40,755 bases of DNA, from assembly GCA_009928435.1 (NCBI GenBank), contig JAABNQ010000029.1:1-40755 (forward strand), given 5' to 3'. Both the position numbers and the translations under genes were made by a program. A model generated the notes under the pieces. That model did not search any database and was not told the DNA's origin. It worked only from the letters and a program-made list of their open reading frames with translations. This document shows positions 9,215 through 17,051 of this stretch, one piece after another. Positions within the stretch are counted from its first letter, which is position 1. Each line of letters opens with the position of its first letter. Source of the DNA: Bacillus sp. HF117_J1_D. Its GTDB lineage: Bacteria; Bacillota; Bacilli; Bacillales; Bacillaceae_C.

Positions 9215-9292
9215 AATAATTGGATCTTATGGTGGAATGAAATATTTTGTAAAGAATTGGAATTTTATTCATTTGGTAAAGTTCTTATAGTG
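9215..9292. repeat. 78-bp direct repeat, copy B
   Basis: The second copy of 8534-8611. Its AATCGGGCC core has drifted to AATTGGATC, while the TATGGTGGAAT and following segment are retained. It precedes the DinB-like gene. Confidence 0.8.
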
Positions 9293-9350
9293 AATCAGTT
9301 TAGGTTCGGATTTTTTGAAAAATAAAGAAAAAATAAAGGAGCTGTGTCCA

Positions 9351-9797
9351 TTGAAAGTAATCAAAAGTATGTATCATCATTTAAATTGGGCTAATCAACG
9401 TATTTTAGAGACCTTGCAAAATCTTGAACGTGACAATCCCCAGGCGAGACGTTTATTTTCCCATATCCTTTCCACAGAGCAAGTATGGTTAAGCCGGTTA
9501 AAAGGAGAGAGCAGTTCACAGCCTATTTGGGGAGAAGTTGGGATTGAGGAGTGTGCGGAAATGGTTAAGAAAAATAGGGAAAGCTTCGACGCATTTCTTT
9601 CTAGTATTGACAAGGCTGACTTAGATCAATTTATGATCTACAAGAACAGTAAAGGTATAGAATTTAAAAATTCTATTAGCGATATTCTAACTCATATAGC
9701 ACTCCATGGTCAGTATCATAGAGGACAAATTAACGCTCAACTTCGCTCAAATCATACGGAACCAGTTAATATAGATTTTATTACTTTTGTAAGATAA
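9351..9797 (+). CDS. DinB/YfiT-fold metal-binding family protein
   Basis: A 148-residue four-helix-bundle protein. The DinB pattern is visible: a first helix YHHLNWANQRILE, SHILSTEQVWLSRL with His38, and a C-terminal HIALHGQYHRGQI with His115, His119 and His123. The triad His38/His119/His123 probably holds a divalent metal. Family members include damage-inducible DinB proteins and thiol-dependent transferases such as BstA-like bacillithiol S-transferases; the substrate here is unknown. I start at TTG 9351, nine bases after AAAGGAG; an earlier in-frame TTG at 9315 has no site. It is the last gene of the motif-separated accessory stretch. Confidence 0.85.
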   Translation: MKVIKSMYHHLNWANQRILETLQNLERDNPQARRLFSHILSTEQVWLSRLKGESSSQPIWGEVGIEECAEMVKKNRESFDAFLSSIDKADLDQFMIYKNSKGIEFKNSISDILTHIALHGQYHRGQINAQLRSNHTEPVNIDFITFVR

Positions 9798-10204
9798 CAA
9801 GAAATTTGTTTGCTTACTGCTGTACATTCTATGAGGCCATCTGATTCACACATATAGGAAGTCGACATCGCAGGACGCTCTGGCTCAGATAGAACCTGCA
9901 AGGTCGTCTTACATTTCAATGATTTTCTTTATCGTCCGTTCGATTCGTCATAAATAAATGGCAAAAGGTGCTGGAAAAGATTGAAGAGAGAGATATGCCA
10001 AATGCTATTTTACAATGATATTTAGAGTGGGGCGGCCCTTTTGCATTCAACGAGACATTTCGATCCATTTGGAGTGTCTTTTTTTTAACGTTTACGGAGA
10101 TGAGGGGAATTGAAATTCCTTATTAACGCCGACATTTGAGGGTTTCCCTTTATTTCCATTTATAGTAAGATGTTATCTGAAGAAAAAGGGGGAGGACTAA
10201 TCGC
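9798..10204. other. Intergenic region with decayed sequence and a terminator-like hairpin
   Basis: About 400 bases without an intact gene. A 26-codon open tail (9941-10018, ending KIEERDMPNAILQ) may be a gene remnant that I cannot assign. AGACA...TGTCT followed by eight T (10053-10086) looks like a terminator. An AGGGGAATT/AATTCCTT inverted repeat is at 10102-10120. TTGAGG at 10136 with AT-rich TTTATA or TATAGT downstream may be the promoter of the Hsp70 operon, but spacing is imperfect. Confidence 0.5.
10053..10086 (+). terminator. Terminator-like hairpin upstream of the Hsp70 operon
   Basis: A short stem AGACATT/AGTGTCT followed by a run of eight T. It separates the accessory stretch from the chaperone operon. 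Confidence 0.55.
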
Positions 10205-11908
10205 ATGGCTACAATTGGAATTGATTTAGGAACAACAAACAGTTTAGTCGCCTATTGGGACGATGATCGATCCGTTCTCATTCCGAATGTACTTGGAAGC
10301 TATCTTACTCCATCGGTTGTCAGTGTAGACAGTAATGGAGAGATTTTAGTAGGGCAAGTCGCCAAGGAACGACTGATCACCCATCCCCATGCAACTGCAT
10401 CGATTTTCAAACGATTTATTGGGACGGAAAAAACCTATTCTTTGGGTTCCTACACTTTTTCACCGGAAGAGCTTTCATCGTTTGTGATCAAAGTGCTGAA
10501 AGAAGACGCTGAAAATTATTTGCAGGAAACAATTACGGATGCAATAATCAGTGTTCCTGCTTATTTCAATGACTTCCAGCGAAAGGCAACTAAACGAGCA
10601 GCAGAAATAGCAGGTTTGAATGTAGAAAGGCTCATTAGTGAGCCAACGGCTGCCGCCCTTGCTTATGGACTAAATCAGGAAGAACCGGATACAAAATTTC
10701 TCGTCTTTGATCTTGGCGGCGGAACATTTGATGTGTCCATCCTTGAATTATTTGAAAGCATTATCGAAGTGAAATCGATTGCTGGAGATAATTACCTTGG
10801 TGGCGAAGATTTTACCCATTTGCTTATTTCGCATTTTATCGACGATCACTCGTTGGATCAAAATGAACTTGATCTTAAAACACAATCTTATATTTACACA
10901 CAAGCTGAACGATGCAAGCTGGCAATCTGTACGGCAGGCACAGGTACGATGAAAGTGACGATTGATGAACATACATATCAAACAGAGCTTCATAAAGAAG
11001 AGTTTGAAAAACTCTCAAATTCATTGTTGCTCAGGCTTCGTTCTCCGATTGAACGAGCGCTTCGGGATGCGGAATTAACTCCCAGAGATATAGATGCTGT
11101 AATTTTAATCGGAGGAGCTACCCGCATGCCGCTGATCAAAACAGTAATTGCCAAAATGTTTGGGAAAATGCCCTTTTCCCATATTCATCCGGACGAAACA
11201 GTAGCGATCGGCACAGCGATTCAAGCTGCTTTAAAAGAGCGAAATAAAATGCTGGAAGAAGTGATTTTAACGGATGTTTGTCCTTATAGCTTAGGAACAG
11301 ATATCGTTAAAGAGTTGGGGAATGGAGAATATGAATCCGGATATTATCTTCCAATCATTGAACGAAATACCCCGATCCCTGTCAGTCGAGTGAAACAATT
11401 ATGTACGATTCGTGATCATCAGAAAAAGTTGGAGGTGGGAATCTTTCAAGGAGAAAGCCGCCGGGTGGAAAACAATGTGAAACTGGGTGACTTATCTATT
11501 GAAGTTCCACCAGCTCCTGCGGGTGAACAGACCATTGACGTTCGCTATACGTACGATATCAATGGAATTCTTGAGGTGGAAGTGACAAGCAAAGCCACTG
11601 GCGAGAAGAAAAGGGTCATCATCGAAAAAAATGCAGGCGCTCTTACAAAAGAAGAAATTGAAGCAAGAATGCAAGAGCTGCAAGATATAAAAATTCATCC
11701 TCGCGACAGGACCGAAAACAGACTGCTGCTTGCCAGGGGAGAGCGGCTTTACGAAGAGTTGCTCGGATATGACCGTGAAAAACTTTCTTATCTTTTACAA
11801 GAATTCGAAAGAGTACTGGGAACACAAAATGACAGGGAGATTAAAAAGGCTGCAAAAGTGTTGAATGAGCAGTTGGAAAGCATAGAAAGGTGGATTTGTT
11901 CTCAATGA
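10205..11908 (+). CDS. Hsp70 family chaperone, HscC-like
   Basis: A 567-residue Hsp70, shorter than DnaK (about 610-640). The nucleotide-binding domain is complete: phosphate loop GIDLGTTNSLVAYWDD at 4-19, phosphate 2 motif FDLGGGTFDVSILE from about 168, and adenosine motif VILIGGATRMP at 299-309. A beta substrate-binding domain spans about 375-480, and a short helical lid ends ERWICSQ with no disordered tail. This shape and the J-like and DUF1266 partners downstream resemble E. coli HscC (Hsc62) rather than the main DnaK. ATG 10205 follows GGGGGAGG. The stop overlaps the next gene in ATGA. It lacks the neighbours hrcA, grpE and dnaJ. Confidence 0.93.
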   Translation: MATIGIDLGTTNSLVAYWDDDRSVLIPNVLGSYLTPSVVSVDSNGEILVGQVAKERLITHPHATASIFKRFIGTEKTYSLGSYTFSPEELSSFVIKVLKEDAENYLQETITDAIISVPAYFNDFQRKATKRAAEIAGLNVERLISEPTAAALAYGLNQEEPDTKFLVFDLGGGTFDVSILELFESIIEVKSIAGDNYLGGEDFTHLLISHFIDDHSLDQNELDLKTQSYIYTQAERCKLAICTAGTGTMKVTIDEHTYQTELHKEEFEKLSNSLLLRLRSPIERALRDAELTPRDIDAVILIGGATRMPLIKTVIAKMFGKMPFSHIHPDETVAIGTAIQAALKERNKMLEEVILTDVCPYSLGTDIVKELGNGEYESGYYLPIIERNTPIPVSRVKQLCTIRDHQKKLEVGIFQGESRRVENNVKLGDLSIEVPPAPAGEQTIDVRYTYDINGILEVEVTSKATGEKKRVIIEKNAGALTKEEIEARMQELQDIKIHPRDRTENRLLLARGERLYEELLGYDREKLSYLLQEFERVLGTQNDREIKKAAKVLNEQLESIERWICSQ

Positions 11909-13191
11909 CTGTTTGGGAGATTTTAGGGATCGATCCATCTGATGACGAAAGAGCCATTAAAAAGGCATATGCAAAAGGCTTAAAAAAGCATCATCCGGAA
12001 GAGGATCCCGAAGGATATCAAAGGCTGAGAGAAGCGTACGATGCCGCTCTTAATCAAGCAAAACACGGCATCACTTTTCCTCAGCCAGATGAATACGACG
12101 AATATGATGAATACGATGAAGAAACCGAAAATGACTGGAATCCACAGTTTGTTGAAACTGCAGAAGATACAATTGTTCATCCCGTTGAAGGGTTTATGCA
12201 GGAAGTTCAAAAGCTTTATGATGATTTCTTTGCACGACTTGACTTAGAAAAATGGGAAACTTTATTACAAAGTGACATCGTTTGGGATATGCAATATTCC
12301 GAACCCCTTCAAGACCGGCTCATTGATTTTTTAACGGCCCATACCTTTTTACCCCACTCGGTTTGGAATCTCCTAGAACAGACTTTCCAATGGACTGAGA
12401 GAAAAGAGGAGATGACTGATTGGTATGGTGAGACAACCGTTCAACTATTATTTGAGCATATCAATGGTTCCCGACAAATGAGTTATGATCACTTCCTGCC
12501 AGAAGCGGAGGTTGATTATGAACAATATGTGCGCTATCGAAAAGATGCACAGGATGCTTTGATCGAAAATGATTTAGAAAGAGCGGGACAGGCTATCGAT
12601 CAGGCTTTTCAACTTTATTCACACGATCCGGAGCTGTTTCATTTAAAAGGCATTTTTCTATTGCGCATGGACGATGACGAAGGAGCTTTTGCAGCTTTTG
12701 AACAAAAATTGGGCATTTCTCCTCAGGATATAGACGGCTTGCTTTACAGAGCGCAGCTTTATTACCGTAAAGAGAAATATATGGAAGCCATCCGGGACTG
12801 TGAACAGGTGCTTGACCAACAACCGGAACATATGGAAGCATTATTTATCATCGTGAAATGCTATATGGCTTTAAATGATGAAGTCACTGCTCATCATTGG
12901 ATAGAAAGAGCGTTAAAAACATATGAGGAACGCCCGGAATTTTATCCTTATCGCGCAAAGGTATTCAATTTAAAAACGAGGAAAGTAGAGCCTCCAAAGC
13001 TTGATGCAAAAACAAAATGGCGTTCCAATTTGATTAAATGTCTGTACTTTTTGATTTTGTTTTTACGCAGAACAGGGTTCTATGTCCTGTTTTTCCTTAT
13101 TGTGCTTTTATCTCCGGTACCTTTTGAATACACGCTTCTCTTACTTATCCCTGTTTTATGGGAAATATGGAAAATCGTAAGAGCCTACTAA
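11905..13191 (+). CDS. J-like domain and TPR membrane protein (DjlB/DjlC-like co-chaperone)
   Basis: A 428-residue protein. The N-terminal 50 residues form a J-like domain (TVWEILGIDPSDDERAIKKA through EGYQRLREAYDAAL), in which the HPD tripeptide reads HPE, followed by EDPEGY. A strongly acidic Asp/Glu/Tyr-rich linker comes next, then a helical middle. TPR-like repeats occupy about 210-340 (ALIENDLERAGQAIDQAFQL, DPELFHLKGIFLLRMDDDEG, DIDGLLYRAQLYYRKEKYME), and two to three transmembrane helices lie at the C-terminus. I start at ATG 11905, whose ATGA overlaps the Hsp70 stop; GTG 11890 lies inside the AAAGGTGG site. It probably recruits the upstream Hsp70 to the membrane. Confidence 0.85.
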   Translation: MTVWEILGIDPSDDERAIKKAYAKGLKKHHPEEDPEGYQRLREAYDAALNQAKHGITFPQPDEYDEYDEYDEETENDWNPQFVETAEDTIVHPVEGFMQEVQKLYDDFFARLDLEKWETLLQSDIVWDMQYSEPLQDRLIDFLTAHTFLPHSVWNLLEQTFQWTERKEEMTDWYGETTVQLLFEHINGSRQMSYDHFLPEAEVDYEQYVRYRKDAQDALIENDLERAGQAIDQAFQLYSHDPELFHLKGIFLLRMDDDEGAFAAFEQKLGISPQDIDGLLYRAQLYYRKEKYMEAIRDCEQVLDQQPEHMEALFIIVKCYMALNDEVTAHHWIERALKTYEERPEFYPYRAKVFNLKTRKVEPPKLDAKTKWRSNLIKCLYFLILFLRRTGFYVLFFLIVLLSPVPFEYTLLLLIPVLWEIWKIVRAY

Positions 13192-13213
13192 TCTGGCAGC
13201 TAGGAGGTGGAAC

Positions 13214-13891
13214 ATGTCAATTTCAATGAAAAAAAGAAAACAACAGGAGCTTTTTTTTCGCTGTCTATCTTCGTTCTGTAATCTTACTTGGTTCAACCAA
13301 TATTTTACAGTCTATGAATTCACCTTTGTTGGGGACCGGCTCCTAAGAAAAAAATCTCTAAAAAAAATTCTTTCCAAGTGGAATGTTTCCAATCAAGACG
13401 AATTAGAAAAGCAAATTCGCTGGTTTTTAGAGGTGGGCCTGCGTCAAGAATTTAATCAAGTGCGAAATCAACTGACACCATTAACGGAAAAAGCAAGAAC
13501 GCAGTATATTCAATCCTTGGACAAGGATCATCCCGATTATCCTAAACTGTTTCTCACAAACCGTGGTCTCCACACATTGACGGAGGCTGGAATTGCTGCA
13601 TTTGACTGGGCTTGGAGCATTTATTTATGCCGAGTCGGGAGACGACTCGGGTACTTATCAAACAATCAGGTGCGGGAATGGATGATTCAAGCCGCTAAAT
13701 GTTCTCAACGGGATTACCTAGACTGGAATGAATTTATGACGGCTTTCCATCTTGGCTATTATTTTAAAGAGGAAGATACAGAACATAATAATCAAGGAAA
13801 GTACGGTCTGTCTGAAATGTTTAACACATTAGTTGACAAGAAGTCTCCTTTTTTGAAAATAGAGTGGGAAAATGATTTATTTGATGAATAA
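13214..13891 (+). CDS. DUF1266 domain protein of the HscC-like locus
   Basis: A 225-residue, probably cytoplasmic protein. The C-terminal half matches my recollection of DUF1266: GIAAFDWAWSIYLCRVGRRL, GYLSNNQVREWMIQAAKCSQ and YLDWNEFMTAFHLGYYFKEE. E. coli YbeR and YbeU carry this domain beside djlB, djlC and hscC, so the same three families appear together here in a minimal three-gene form. Function is unknown; a client or adaptor of the Hsp70 pair is a reasonable inference. A TAGGAGGTGG site precedes ATG 13214, and the gap to the upstream gene is 22 bases, so it is an operon member. Confidence 0.75.
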   Translation: MSISMKKRKQQELFFRCLSSFCNLTWFNQYFTVYEFTFVGDRLLRKKSLKKILSKWNVSNQDELEKQIRWFLEVGLRQEFNQVRNQLTPLTEKARTQYIQSLDKDHPDYPKLFLTNRGLHTLTEAGIAAFDWAWSIYLCRVGRRLGYLSNNQVREWMIQAAKCSQRDYLDWNEFMTAFHLGYYFKEEDTEHNNQGKYGLSEMFNTLVDKKSPFLKIEWENDLFDE

Positions 13892-13918
13892 ATAGGATAT
13901 ACTTCCATGTCCCTGGTT

Positions 13919-13932
13919 TTGTCTGGTGACAA
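13919..13932. promoter_or_regulatory. Candidate operator palindrome before phnF
   Basis: TTGTC-TGGT-GACAA, a perfect 14-base inverted repeat about 75 bases upstream of the GntR-family gene. Autoregulation by PhnF-type proteins through a short palindrome is known in other bacteria; the assignment here is inference. Confidence 0.3.
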
Positions 13933-14007
13933 TCAGCTCGCAAATTCAGATACGTCATGTTTCCATTGAGTGAATGGAAGAAAGGACTGCATGAAGGAGT
14001 GACACAG

Positions 14008-14724
14008 ATGACTCAAGATATCGAACAGATGATTGTTGACGATTTGTTGAAGGCAATCATGCAGGACAAATTCAGGCCAAACGAGCGGCTGCCGTCTGAA
14101 AACGAGCTGGCGAATGATTATAAAGTGCCGCGGATTAAGGTCCGTAATGCTCTTTTGAAGCTGGAGGAGATGGGGTATATTTACTCACAGCAAGGGAAAG
14201 GACGCTTTTTGAAGGGCAGCCAGCAGCAGATTGAGCTTCATTTAACAGGAAACAAAAGTTTTACAGAAAAAATGCTGGGTGCCGGTTATGCACTTGAAAC
14301 GAAGAATATGAGCTGTGAAAAAATTGCCTATCACCCACGGATTTACTCGACTCTGCAATTGTCGGAGAACGAAGAGGTGTTTAAGATCTCCCGTCTGCGT
14401 TTGATCGAAGGGAAGCCCATTGCGTTGCATAGCTCATTTGTGGCCAAATCCACTTTTCCAAATATCGGACAGGATGGCGGACAATTGCGTTCGATGTTCG
14501 CGTATTACCGGAAAATGGGTTTTACGGACTTCACGAGCAGCGACAGTCATTTGAGTATTTCCTTTCCAACGAGCGAAGAACGTTCCATGCTGGAATGTAC
14601 CGCATTAGTACCGCTGTTAATTGTGGAAAGCAATTGCATCGCTTCACCACAAAATAAAGTTTTAGAGTATACAAAAATCATCTATCGCAGTGATTCTTTC
14701 AGATATGCCATTAACTCAAATTAA
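14008..14724 (+). CDS. phnF: GntR/HutC family transcriptional regulator, PhnF-like
   Basis: A 238-residue regulator. The N-terminal winged helix-turn-helix reads FRPNERLPSENELANDYKVP and KLEEMGYIYSQQGKGRFL. A C-terminal UTRA ligand-binding domain follows (KISRLRLIEGKPIALHSSFV...). I start at ATG 14008 because AAGGAG lies eight bases upstream; the frame continues to 13957 without a site. Placement directly before phnG, on the same strand, fits PhnF, the regulator associated with C-P lyase operons. The effector could be a phosphonate or a phosphorylated sugar. A terminator separates it from phnG, so it is probably its own transcript. Confidence 0.88.
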   Translation: MTQDIEQMIVDDLLKAIMQDKFRPNERLPSENELANDYKVPRIKVRNALLKLEEMGYIYSQQGKGRFLKGSQQQIELHLTGNKSFTEKMLGAGYALETKNMSCEKIAYHPRIYSTLQLSENEEVFKISRLRLIEGKPIALHSSFVAKSTFPNIGQDGGQLRSMFAYYRKMGFTDFTSSDSHLSISFPTSEERSMLECTALVPLLIVESNCIASPQNKVLEYTKIIYRSDSFRYAINSN

Positions 14725-14769
14725 ACATGCCGCTTTCGTGTCATTTTCACGGAAGCGGCATGTTTTATT
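14725..14769 (+). terminator. Rho-independent terminator of phnF
   Basis: A 16-bp stem (14725-14740 with 14748-14763, one wobble pair), a seven-base loop and a TTTTATTT tail, starting at the phnF stop codon. Confidence 0.9.
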
Positions 14770-14811
14770 TAAATTGCTCCTTAATAATCCTCTCCAATCT
14801 AGGAATATCAA

Positions 14812-14861
14812 TTACCGCTATCTTTACCAATTCTTTATAAACCCTTTACACTGGCTTACTT
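14812..14861 (+). promoter_or_regulatory. PhoP box array upstream of the phn operon
   Basis: Five hexamers at exact 11-base periodicity: TTACCG (14812), TTTACC (14823), TTTATA (14834), TTTACA (14845), TTACTT (14856), each separated by five bases. The central three fit the B. subtilis PhoP repeat TT(A/C/T)A(C/T)A. TACGAT at 14872 is a possible -10. This predicts activation of phnG onward under phosphate limitation. Confidence 0.7.
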
Positions 14862-14900
14862 GGCAACATGTTACGATCGGTTTGTGGGGGAGGTAAGATC

Positions 14901-15323
14901 ATGAAAAGGAAAAGGAGAATGCGCATTTTAATCGAGGGCTCCCAGGAATTGCCGAAGAAGCTTGCGCATCAAATCGAACAAAACTATTCCCTGGAAATGA
15001 TCATGAAGCCGCAGGGAGCATTGACCATGATCAAAATGAGGGAGACGGCGAAAAAAACGCTGTTCTATCTTGGTGAAGTGTTAGTGACTGAATGCAAAGT
15101 GAAAGTGGGCAATCAAGTCGGCATTGGCATTGTCATTGGAATGAAGGAAGATCTTGCCTATCAGCTTGCTGTAATCGATGCGGCATTTAAAGCTGAATTA
15201 AGTGAAATAAATGAATGGATTCCATTATTAGAAGAGGAAGAAAAACGAATGATAGCTGCAAAGAGACTAGATGCAGCCATTATTCAAAAGACAAAGGTGA
15301 ACTTTGAAACGATGGACGTTTAA
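14901..15323 (+). CDS. phnG: C-P lyase core complex subunit PhnG
   Basis: A 140-residue protein (E. coli PhnG is 150). It is a subunit of the PhnGHIJ core complex. With PhnI it takes part in the first step, joining the phosphonate to the ribose C1 of ATP with release of adenine. Recognisable segments are MRETAKKTLFYLGEVLVTEC and GIGIVIGMKEDLAYQLAVIDA. The start is ATG 14901, seven bases after GGGGGAGG; an earlier frame extension to 14868 overlaps that site. It is the first gene of the C-P lyase operon, downstream of the PhoP-type repeats. Confidence 0.93.
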   Translation: MKRKRRMRILIEGSQELPKKLAHQIEQNYSLEMIMKPQGALTMIKMRETAKKTLFYLGEVLVTECKVKVGNQVGIGIVIGMKEDLAYQLAVIDAAFKAELSEINEWIPLLEEEEKRMIAAKRLDAAIIQKTKVNFETMDV

Positions 15324-15341
15324 CCATAAAGGGGTGAAAAG

Positions 15342-15932
15342 ATGTCGATAGATTTGGTACACGATATTCAAAAGGGATTTCGCACAATCCTTCATTGTAT
15401 GTCACGGCCTGGGACGATTAAGAGCATGGAAGAGCTTAATGATGGGATTGCCACTTTTCCGGAAGGACTCCCCGCTACTTTTATTACTGCTTTGACATTG
15501 CTTGACAGGGAAGTCTCCTTTGCACTTGTAGGTGAACAGACAAAAGAGTTTGGAGACATAATAGCTGCTTATACCATGTCTGTTCGAGAAAGTCCATCTG
15601 CCGCAGAGTATGTATTCATCACGAAACAAGCAACAAAGGAACAAATTGTAAATGTTTTTCAAGAGATAAAAATTGGAACACTTGTGAATCCGCAGCAATC
15701 CGCAACGATTATTTTAGAGACAGAGTTCAGCAATGAAAAAGAATTGACTCTGGAAGGACCAGGGATTAAAACAACTGCGGAACTTTCGATTGCCAACTCC
15801 AAAGATTGGATCGAGGAAAGACGGAAAGCGAACAAAGAGTATCCGTTAGGTGTTGATATGATTCTCGTAGATGAAGGCTCTAATATTGTGTGCATACCTA
15901 GAACAACGGTCATTAAGATGTGTGGGGTGTGA
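15342..15932 (+). CDS. phnH: C-P lyase core complex subunit PhnH
   Basis: A 196-residue protein (E. coli PhnH is 194). It has the PLP-transferase-like PhnH fold without a PLP lysine. The N-terminal DIQKGFRTILHCMSRPGTIK is the family hallmark, as is the C-terminal YPLGVDMILVDEGSNIVCIP. It is a structural partner in the PhnGHIJ complex. ATG 15342 follows AAAGGGGTG. It stands 18 bases after phnG and three bases before phnI. Confidence 0.96.
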   Translation: MSIDLVHDIQKGFRTILHCMSRPGTIKSMEELNDGIATFPEGLPATFITALTLLDREVSFALVGEQTKEFGDIIAAYTMSVRESPSAAEYVFITKQATKEQIVNVFQEIKIGTLVNPQQSATIILETEFSNEKELTLEGPGIKTTAELSIANSKDWIEERRKANKEYPLGVDMILVDEGSNIVCIPRTTVIKMCGV

Positions 15933-15935
15933 AGA

Positions 15936-17051
15936 ATGGCTTATGTAGCAGTAAAAGGCGGGTCGGAAGCAATTGAAGAGTCTATTAAACGGTTGACCTT
16001 TGAGCGGATGCAATCAGAAGAAGTACTTGAGGTCAAAGCAATCATAGCTGGTATGCGCGGGATGGTTGATCAGGTTATGTCTGAGAGCAGCCTGTATTCA
16101 GAGCTATTGGCAGCTTTGGCCATCAAGCAGTCTGAAGGAAACATGGAAGAGGCTGTCTTCCTGTTGCGTGCTCATCGTTCCACCTTGCCAAGAAATTATT
16201 ATACCCGGGTAATTGAGACTGACAACATGTTTGTTGAACGAAGGATTTCCGCCAGCTTCAAAGATATTCCCGGTGGGCAGATTCTAGGAGCTACATATGA
16301 TTATACGCATCGGTTAATGGATTTTGATCTGCTTTCGGAGACGAAGGATACGGTGCTGGAATGGCTCAACGAATACGCGAAAGAAAATGAACAGATAGTA
16401 GATCCTTCTGTTCAGGCAGATTTGCCCAAGGTTGTAGATTATTTACGCAAGCAGAATTTGTTCCCTATCTATGAAGAAGATGATACAGAGCCGCTTGATG
16501 TAACGAAGCGTAGCATCCAGTTTCCGACAACGCGCAGTGAGAGGCTGCAAATTTTAACAAGAGGTCAGACAGGGGCTGTCACTTCTCTTGGATACGCGGC
16601 GATAAGAGGGTATGGAGCAGTGCATCCGACAGTCGGAGAACTGCGCGTTGGAATGCTTCCATTGACTATCGGTGATCCAGCCGATCAAACAGATGATGAA
16701 GAAAATGATTATTATATAGGCGAAATAAAAGTAACGGAAGTAGAATCATTTATTCCGATTACCATCAAGAACGAAAAAAATGAAGAAGAAATTGAATTTG
16801 AAATTGGCTATGGGATTTGCTACGGGCAAAACGAGACAAAGGCTATTGCCATGAGTATTCTGGATCAGGCGTTGGAGCATGGACAGAAAGACTACCCGAC
16901 GCATGATGAGGAATTCATCCTTCTGCATATTGATTCAGTTGAATCAAGTGGGTTCATCTCGCATTTAAAGCTTCCTCACTATGTTACGTTCCAGTCGAAA
17001 CTGGACAGCGTGAGGAAAATCAAACAGGGGGCTAAAAAACATGAAAAATAA
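15936..17051 (+). CDS. phnI: C-P lyase core complex subunit PhnI
   Basis: A 371-residue protein (E. coli 354). PhnI is the nucleosidase/transferase that, with PhnG, PhnH and PhnL, forms the 5'-triphosphoribosyl phosphonate from ATP and a phosphonate. The N-terminal MAYVAVKGGSEAIEESIKRL, the LLRAHRSTLPR motif and RGYGAVHPTVGELRVGMLPL are diagnostic. The final 11 bases overlap phnJ, showing tight coupling. An acidic insertion (about 246-285, rich in Asp/Glu) lengthens it slightly compared with the enterobacterial protein. Confidence 0.96.
   Translation: MAYVAVKGGSEAIEESIKRLTFERMQSEEVLEVKAIIAGMRGMVDQVMSESSLYSELLAALAIKQSEGNMEEAVFLLRAHRSTLPRNYYTRVIETDNMFVERRISASFKDIPGGQILGATYDYTHRLMDFDLLSETKDTVLEWLNEYAKENEQIVDPSVQADLPKVVDYLRKQNLFPIYEEDDTEPLDVTKRSIQFPTTRSERLQILTRGQTGAVTSLGYAAIRGYGAVHPTVGELRVGMLPLTIGDPADQTDDEENDYYIGEIKVTEVESFIPITIKNEKNEEEIEFEIGYGICYGQNETKAIAMSILDQALEHGQKDYPTHDEEFILLHIDSVESSGFISHLKLPHYVTFQSKLDSVRKIKQGAKKHEK

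Noticed and set aside
6915-9292. Classical integron attC sites or a CRISPR array
   Set aside because: No integrase, no attC core sites, and the repeats are few, kilobase-spaced and separated by genes rather than short spacers.
9137-9325. 62-codon frame running through the second 78-bp repeat
   Set aside because: It begins inside the small membrane ORF in another frame and has no ribosome site.
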